The notes under the pieces were generated by a model. That model searched no databases. It worked only from the letters and a program-made list of their open reading frames with translations, and was not told the origin of the DNA. From NCBI RefSeq assembly GCF_037042905.1, contig NC_087247.1:76244420-76308419 (forward strand): DNA of 64,000 nucleotides, in the 5' to 3' direction. Positions 57,614-64,000 of this stretch are shown piece by piece. The stretch is from Lytechinus pictus (taxonomy: Eukaryota > Echinodermata > Echinoidea > Temnopleuroida > Toxopneustidae). The translations under genes and the position numbers were made by a program. Each line of letters opens with the position of its first letter. Positions within the stretch are counted from its first letter, which is position 1.

Positions 57614-58161
57614 AAATTGCAAATCAAAAAATAAGATCAACAAAAGTTTGAGTAAAATAGGACTAGCAATAGAAGAGTTATGAGCATTTGAATGTCGAGA
57701 TCACTAATGCTATGGAGATCCTCCCATTGGCAATGCGACCAAGATCTGTGAAGTCACACACGTACAACTCTCCAATTTGGACACTGAAAATATACCCCAA
57801 AACATTTCTTTTTGCTCATTCTAATCATATGACAAACGATTCATCAATGATATAATGTTGTGAAACCTCTGTACTTGTCATCTCATAAAGAGAACACCTC
57901 ACCTTGTGATAGACTCTATAAAAGTGAGAATATAAGTGAAATAAGTACTAAAGTAATGAGGGAGTTGTACGTGTGTGATATCACAGATCTTGGTCGCATT
58001 GCCGATGGGATGATCTACATGGCACTAGTGATCTCAATATTCAAATGCTCATAACTTTCTTATTATTCATTCAATCTTCCTCAAACTTTCAACAATGTGT
58101 TCCTTTGATTTTTCTCTTTGATATGGATTCAGCTGGTTTCAAGGGTTTCATTCTCCTTTAA
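57614..58161. mobile_element. Foldback MITE ending GGTTTCATTCTCCTTTA, partial on the left
   Basis: Palindromic around 57760-57990 (CTGTGAAGTCACACACGTAC / GTACGTGTGTGATATCACAG). It is present only in the right arm and related to 61876-63727. The outermost left end is missing. Confidence 0.65.
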
Positions 58162-59125
58162 TAAATAATGGCATTATTTAATAAATAATGGCATTATTTA
58201 ATAAATAATGGCATTATTTAATAAATAATGGCATTATTTAATAAATAATGGTTATTTGTATATAAATAATGATTATTTGTATATAATGGCAAACTGTAAA
58301 AATTGTTTATAAATAATGATTATTTATAAATAATGGGATATTGAAACAAAATTATTATTTATAAATAATGAAGTAGATATTTCATTATTTAACAAATAAT
58401 CTTTATTTATAAATAATGGAAAACTCGAACATTAAATAATGATTATTTATAAATAATGAGAATAATGGTGCACTCGAAAAAATTATTTATAAATAATGAA
58501 GTAGACGTTTTCATTATTTAACAAATAATCATTATTTATAAATAATGGAAAACTCAACAAATTATTTATAAATAATGAAAAACAAATAATCATTATTTAT
58601 AAATAATGAAAAACAAATAATCATTATTTGTAAATAATGAAAAACAAATAATCATTATTTATAAATAATGAAAAACAAATAATCATTATTTATAAATAAT
58701 GAAAAACAAATAATCATTATTTATAAATAATGAAAAACAAATAATCATTATTTGTAAATAATGAAAAACAAATAATCATTATTTATAAATAATGAAAAAC
58801 AAATAATCATTATTTATAAATAATGAAAAACAAATAATCATTATTTGTAAATAATGAAAAACAAATAATCATTATTTATAAATAATGAAAAACAAATAAT
58901 CATTATTTATAAATAATGAAAAACAAATAATCATTATTTATAAATAATGGAATGTCGAACTATTATTATTTACAAATAATGAAGTATTACTTGGAATTAT
59001 ATATAAATAAGAAATGATATTTTATATAATAGTAGTTATTTACAAATAAAATGTAAATTATATATAAATAATAGTTATTATTTAATAAATAATGATTATA
59101 TAACAAATAATTGTTCTATATAATA
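58150..59125. repeat. AT palindrome array, right arm of element B
   Basis: Reverse-oriented counterpart of 38680-39550, with 31-bp units at about 58560-58945, plus TAATAAATAATGGCATTATT repeats at 58160-58250. Confidence 0.9.
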
Positions 59126-59153
59126 TTGGTACATTCGGCGCCTCATACGTTCT

Positions 59154-59245
59154 AGGTCTAAATTTCGAATTTTTCCGCTCGCGCTTTGCGCTCGCTTATT
59201 AGATTGTTGAAATATGTAACGTCTTCGTGGCTTAGTGCAACCCAC
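59154..59245. repeat. Continuation of the ~210-bp GC-hairpin repeat
   Basis: CCGCTCGCGCTTTGCGCTCGC at 59175, the same repeat as 37590-38656, interrupted by element B. Confidence 0.6.
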
Positions 59246-60543
59246 TGGGCAATTTGTTACCGATTACCAATTTTACCGGTTATTACCGGTAATATCACCC
59301 GGAATTTGAGTAACACCAAATATTACCGTTATTACCATGTTATTACCGAAATTATAATTCCTGTTGATACCTGTTACTGTTATCACCCTGATGAAACCTA
59401 CATTTACCTAGTTACAACAGGGTGATGAGGGGTAATAAGGGTAATGTTGAATGACTTTGATTGGTTATAACATTGCAAACTTTAGTAATAAGAGCAATCT
59501 TACAGCAATCCCAGCGAAATTTTCAAAGTCCAAAAAATTACTGTTATCACCCTGATGAAACCAACATTTTACCCAGTTACAAACAGGTTGATAAGGGGTA
59601 ATGGGTAATGTTGAAACGCTTCCATTCCCAGACAGCAAAGTATCTGGATCACATACGGTTCTTATCTGGGATATCTGGGTCCCATATGGGCCCACATGGA
59701 ACCCAGATGAAAACATATACTTGAACCCACATGGTGCCCAGATAGGACTCAGATGGAAACGAGACCTCCAACCCATGCGGAACCCATTAATATTGGGTAA
59801 ATGGAGTAATATCAGATGGTAATATCAGGAAAATGCTGGGAATATTAGTTACTCATGAATATTCATTACTACAATAAATGGCCAAAATTTTAGCTAATAT
59901 AGCTGTAATAATTAATGTGTTTATGTTTTATTCCACCCAGAAAATTTTCAGAAAAATGTGGAGTTTATATATCATATTAGTCATAATCATGACATTAATT
60001 TTAGAAAAATGTTTTAGGGTTGAATAATTGTTAACCATAATTTGTCAAGTGTTGTAAACTCGCTCAATATATAGAAGTAAATGACAGGGTTTGGTGGATA
60101 GGTGTCATAGGATTAGGATTAGGATGTAGGATTTTAGGATAGGATAAGATGATATGGCTTAGAGTATGGAGTTGTAAAAATGTGCTTCAATGACCCTAAT
60201 GACACTAATTGTTTTTTTAATGAGCCGACATTAATTGGGTAATATTGGGTAAACAGAGTAATATGAGGTGGTGATATCATTAAAATGCTGGAAATAGTAG
60301 TTACATCATACTGAGAAATATTGGGTAAATGGAGTAATATCGGGCAGTAATATCATGAAAATAACTGGAAATATCGGTTACATCATACTGGGTAATATTG
60401 GGTAAATGGAGTAATATCGGGTCCGGGTAATAACGGGGAAAGATTGGTCTACTATTTCCCCGTTACTACCCACTGGTGTTACCGTGGTAATAACTACGTT
60501 ATTACCTGTTACAACCCGGGTAATATATCGGGTAAAATGCCCA
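59246..60543. mobile_element. Element E with TGGGCAWTTT ends and GGTAATA/TATTACC arrays
   Basis: The left TGGGCAATTTGTTACCG and the right inverse TGGGCATTTTACCCG match. The interior carries TTACCGGTAATA-type words at 59260-59610 and GGGTAATATTGGGTAAATGG at 60230-60540. A patch of CCCATATGGGCCCACATGG / ACCCAGAT palindromes sits at 59635-59790. 59850-60215 is collinear with the core of element D. Target duplication not found. Confidence 0.65.
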
Positions 60544-60834
60544 TATTGCTGACTGACAAAAATGTACGTGATTCAAAATCTAACACTGATTCTAGAAATG
60601 GTAACTACTGAACTTACTTCGCCCAAATTGGGAAGATAAACAAGTGACTTGGAACTATTTTTTGACTGGCGGAATAATTAGGGTTATTTTACTGTTTCAG
60701 TTGATGAATTCGATCGATTCATAGTTATATCTTCATAAATGGCGATTTATTTTTAAAATGAGCTGGCTACGGTACCCTTTCCTGGTCAGATTTGGAATGT
60801 CAGGTATATATCCTATCCATTGGTAGTAAACATT
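60544..60834 (+). repeat. Dispersed repeat R1, copy 2
   Basis: TATTGCTGACTGACAAAAAT to GGTAGTAAACATTCC. Matches 36831-37120 in the same orientation and begins exactly where element E ends. Confidence 0.75.
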
Positions 60835-61875
60835 CCACCCTCTAATTTCACATTTATTTTTTATGAATTTTTCAAAAGTGCCATTTAATTTAACACACAA
60901 GTCTATGGGGGAATGTTTTACGCGCCTGACGCCTTCTCTCTTCAGTCCCCTCTCTGTCTGTAATAGCTCGCCTCGATCTGTGCTCTGTATTAGCACTCGC
61001 TCTCTGTTTCTTTATGAATCATGAATGAATTGACTCGCCGTAATGTCCTCGTTACCCCCATCTGCGAATATCAGTGTTTTATTTCTCTATGATGGCCAAT
61101 TAAGTTCCTTTTCTCTATATGGCCCCCCCTCTAGGATACTAGACTCTCTCCTCCGGCCGTACCCAGCCTCCCCCTACCCAGCCTCTCTCTGTTTCTTTAT
61201 GAAACATGAATGAATGGATCGACTCGAATATTGCATGTAGAGGCGAGCTATTATTACAGACAGAGAGGGGACGGGAGATTGCAAGAGAGAGAGGAAGAGA
61301 GAAATCGAAACTTGAGAAAGGGGGGGGGGGGGGGGGAGTGCTCGTCCATTCGTTCATGTACAAATATTGATGAAGCTAGAGAACTATCGATAAGTCCATG
61401 CGCCTGCGCACTTCAGTTTTATAGCTCAACTTATGAATAATTCATGTCCCGCATAGCGTTCCCATATGTACTATATACGGAAAAAATAATTGCTCGCGAC
61501 TCGCGCACGTTTTTGGAAAAGTCAGAAGAAGGTTGTTATTTTGCTGAGAAAGCAACAAAACCATACCAGAATGTCTACTGTGAGTTCATTTGTTTTATTA
61601 TGTAGATCTAGATCTTAGTGTGGCATTAGTGTTATATTGATATTCAAAGCTAAATAATAATCTTGTTCTTTTATCTGTGGTAGAATCAAGTCCATTCTCA
61701 ATGTCACAAACTGTGTTTGACTTCGAGCGTTCGATCTACCGTACCGGTACCGCATGCATGTAACGTTAGAGAAGTAGTATGGTGTTTGCGGTCACAGACA
61801 CAGTGCAGTCACTGGGTTGGTTGGTGTACTGTTGGCTGCTGCCAGTTGCCTTGGTTGACGCTCTTCAATCTAACT
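60835..61875. other. Spacer with a loose hairpin
   Basis: CCCCTCTCTGTCTGTAATAG (about 60957) is inverted at 61255-61275. Poly-G run 61320-61337. GTACCGGTAC palindrome near 61743. No gene recognised. Confidence 0.4.
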
Positions 61876-63727
61876 TAAAGGGGAATGAAACCTTTGGAAC
61901 AAGTATGCTTGTGTCGAAACAGAAAAATCAAAGAATAACATGAATAAGAACAAAGAAAGTTTGAAAAAAATCGGATTCGGACAAATAATGAGAAAGTTAT
62001 GATGAATTATGATGAGCATTTGAAATTGAATATTGCAATCTCTATTATTATGGCGCTAGTGTACTTTCGCACCTCCCCGTTTAATGGTTTTCAAACATGT
62101 ACAATCTCACCCTAAATAATTCACAACCTAAAATACTTGCATCTGAGCCTCCAATTCCAAAGTCCAGTAGAAGTTGAATATTTGCAGTTTTGACACTTTT
62201 TTACAAAAGTTTTACACCTATTTCGGGATCACTCGGTCGCTTGATCAAGCTCAGCGCTGCACATAAGCAGTCGGTACGCGTACAGTACGTACCACCTAGT
62301 GAAGTGCAAGAAGAGCGAGTTTTTCTATGGTATCTTCAAAAAGATTTTTTCCCCTCTTTCAGCTTGCACAAAATTGTTCCCAGGGCCTTGGCTCTCTCTG
62401 CCACTTTTTATTGTTTTTCCATCCGACTGCACAAACTTAAATATTCATTTGTATATAATCAACCAATCATAGATGAACATAAGCATGGATGAGTATAAGG
62501 AACCAATCAGAAATCATCAAAGTTATACGAAGGGTAAACCTAAATGGATATCAGGTGCAGTTAGTGTGCGAGACTGAGAGTACACGTAATATGATCACCT
62601 CCCTGCATGTAGTGAGTGTATGCGCATGCAAACAAAAGGATGAAATGTACATTGCATGTCCCAGGTGGTATGGATGGAGATGGTACGGCGGCGTGTGAAA
62701 AATTGAAAAATGTAATCTACTAGCATGAAATCAACATAGCATACAATTGTAAACTGAAGGAAAGTTCTCTGACCTACATTATTATTTCTTATTTCATCGC
62801 TTAATCTACGTGTATTCACATTTTTCACATTTCTTATTTCATTAAAAAAATCACACACACGCACACCCCACACACATACCTTCACACAACAAACATCAAC
62901 CACTCTGCACAACCACTACCGTAATACTTGGTGCAAGCTGAAAGAGGGGAAAAAATCTTTTTGAAGATACCATAGAAAAACTCGCTTTTCTTGCACTTCA
63001 CTAGGTGGTACGTACTGTACGCGTACCGACTGCTTATGTGCAGCGCTGAGCTTGATCAAGCGACCGAGTGATTCCGAAATAGGTGTAAAACTTTGTAAAA
63101 AAAGTGTCAAAACGGCAAATATTCAACTTCTACTGGACTTTGGAGGCTCAGATGCAAGTATTTTAGGTTGTGAATTATTTAGGGTGAGATTGTACATGTT
63201 TAAAAACCATTAAACGGGGAGGTGCGAAACTACACTAGCGCCTCTATTATTGCTATCGAGATCTTCCCATTGGCAACACGGCAAGGATGTGTGATGTCAC
63301 ACATGAACAACTTTCCCTTTGATGGACTATGAAATACCCTGAAAATGTGTCTTTGCTTTTTCGTATGGTGATACAAACTCTTTTTATCCATGATGTATTC
63401 TTTAAAAATCTGTATTACATGCCCTCCTATAGAAAGAATACATGTTCTACTGATAGATGTAATAATAATAAAAGCAATTTAAGTGAAATATATACTAAAG
63501 TAATGCCTGGGCCGGGGAGATGGAGAGTTGTTCAAGAGTGACATCACACATCTTTGTCGCATTGCCAATGTGAGGATCTCCATAGCATTAGTGATCGCAA
63601 TATTCAAATGCTCATAACTTTCTCATTATTTGTCCGATTTTTCTCAAACTTTTGTTGATCTGTTTCTTTGATTTTTCTGTTTTCACACAAGCTATCTTGG
63701 TCCAAAGCAAAGGTTTCATTCTCCTTT
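61876..63727. mobile_element. Long foldback element, AAAGGRGAATGAAACC ends
   Basis: The left end AAAGGGGAATGAAACC pairs with the right GGTTTCATTCTCCTTTA. An inner pair of arms of about 320 bp (62065-62375 and 62925-63215) is nearly perfect. The same 50-codon frame therefore appears on + at 62190 and on - at 63110, which is a consequence of the palindrome, not evidence of a gene. The spacer 62376-62924 has a CA-rich tract at 62850-62880. A second small hairpin lies at 63255-63590. Confidence 0.75.
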
Positions 63728-64000
63728 AAACTCCTCAAAAAAAGTTTGGAAATCTCAGGGACTCGATTTTAAGGCGCGCGAGAGCGATCGCGCGCTACAT
63801 GCGCGCCTTAATCCATTTTTGGTAGCGCGATTAATAGCGCGCCTCGCGATAGCTGACCTGCGCGAAATTGCCTAAAGTTGCCCTCGAAATCACCCAAAAT
63901 CATGCTTTCGCGGGCGACATAAAATCTGAATGTCGCCCCCGAAATTATTGCCGAGTGATAACAACACAACGGCCCACTAGTGCCATATGCTCGAGCTCCG
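63728..64000. repeat. Start of a GC-rich palindromic repeat, cut by the window end
   Basis: GACTCGATTTTAAGGCGCGC begins a run of GCGCGATCGCGCGC-type words. The right end lies outside the window. Confidence 0.4.

Larger units (their letters stand above)
38663..59147. mobile_element. Giant inverted-arm element B (20.5 kb) with CGTTCT target duplication
   Basis: The left end TATGAGGCGCCGAATGTACC is the exact inverse of the right end. CGTTCT flanks both ends (38657-38662; 59148-59153). The arms match over the AT palindrome array, the segment around CCCCATAGGCGCGCGTGTA (39780 / 57500) and the segment ending at GCACATTGATTTATGTA (about 42034 / 56335). Differences between the arms are explained by later insertions. 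No transposase is recognised anywhere inside. Confidence 0.85.

Noticed and set aside
62190-63110. The same 50-codon protein encoded on both strands (62190 plus and 63110 minus)
   Set aside because: It is an automatic result of the inverted arms. No family is recognised and the frames are not otherwise conserved.

Overview
This is eukaryotic, AT-rich, intron-era animal DNA with no complete host gene that I can support. It has long introns and spacers, microsatellites, tRNA-derived SINEs, BEL/Pao and Ty3/gypsy retroelements, and very abundant short inverted-repeat DNA elements. The repeat vocabulary (CTAG-rich stretches, elements ending in AAGGACAAGTCCACCCC or in AAAGGAGAATGAAACC, repeats containing GACCTTTGACC) resembles what I remember of echinoderm genomes, especially sea urchins. 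That assignment is an inference. The window is a graveyard and nursery of nested transposons.

Left half (1-36130). One Ty3/gypsy element occupies everything. Its 5' LTR runs off the left edge (1-3029). The internal part (3030-7293) has decayed gag, no reverse transcriptase core, a damaged integrase and an extra zinc-finger/coiled-coil ORF. Its 3' LTR is split into 7294-8053 and 32955-36130. The split is caused by about 25 kb of later insertions. The first is a large element (about 8054-31868) whose arms are tandem arrays of the palindrome AACCATGGTT. Inside it sit smaller DNA elements, an inverted pair of SINEs, two broken minus-strand exons and a very young BEL/Pao element (22923-30672) with full-length LTRs, a target-site duplication and one large Gag-Pol frame. 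A 1.08-kb element with perfect 31-bp terminal inverted repeats (31874-32954) sits next to its right end.

Middle and right (36131-64000). A second giant element, 38663-59147, is flanked by CGTTCT on both sides. Its long inverted arms begin with a 31-bp tandem array of the palindrome ATTATTTATAAATAAT. It is a set of nested dolls: inside it lies a CACTGTAAAAA-ended element (42612-56334), inside that a CCCAGGTAACAA-ended element built of CCAACGTTGG arrays (50250-56280), inside that a TAACCCAGGGAG-ended element with 9-bp duplications (52661-53848), and inside that a GC-ended element (about 52851-53384). Further insertions with clean duplications lie in the arms, and the opposite arm preserves their empty sites. 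To the right are a further array element (59246-60543), a long foldback element (61876-63727) and the start of a GC-rich palindromic repeat.

How the pieces relate. The large elements share one plan: terminal inverted repeats, then arrays of one short palindrome peculiar to each element, then a non-array core. Two of them carry minus-strand exon remnants that I read as different parts of the same multi-exon protein family, and two others share a collinear core of roughly 400 bp although their arrays are unrelated. This combination, cargo gene plus palindromic arrays with motif turnover, is the main candidate for an undescribed system here. All alignments and boundaries were made by eye and may be off by a few bases.
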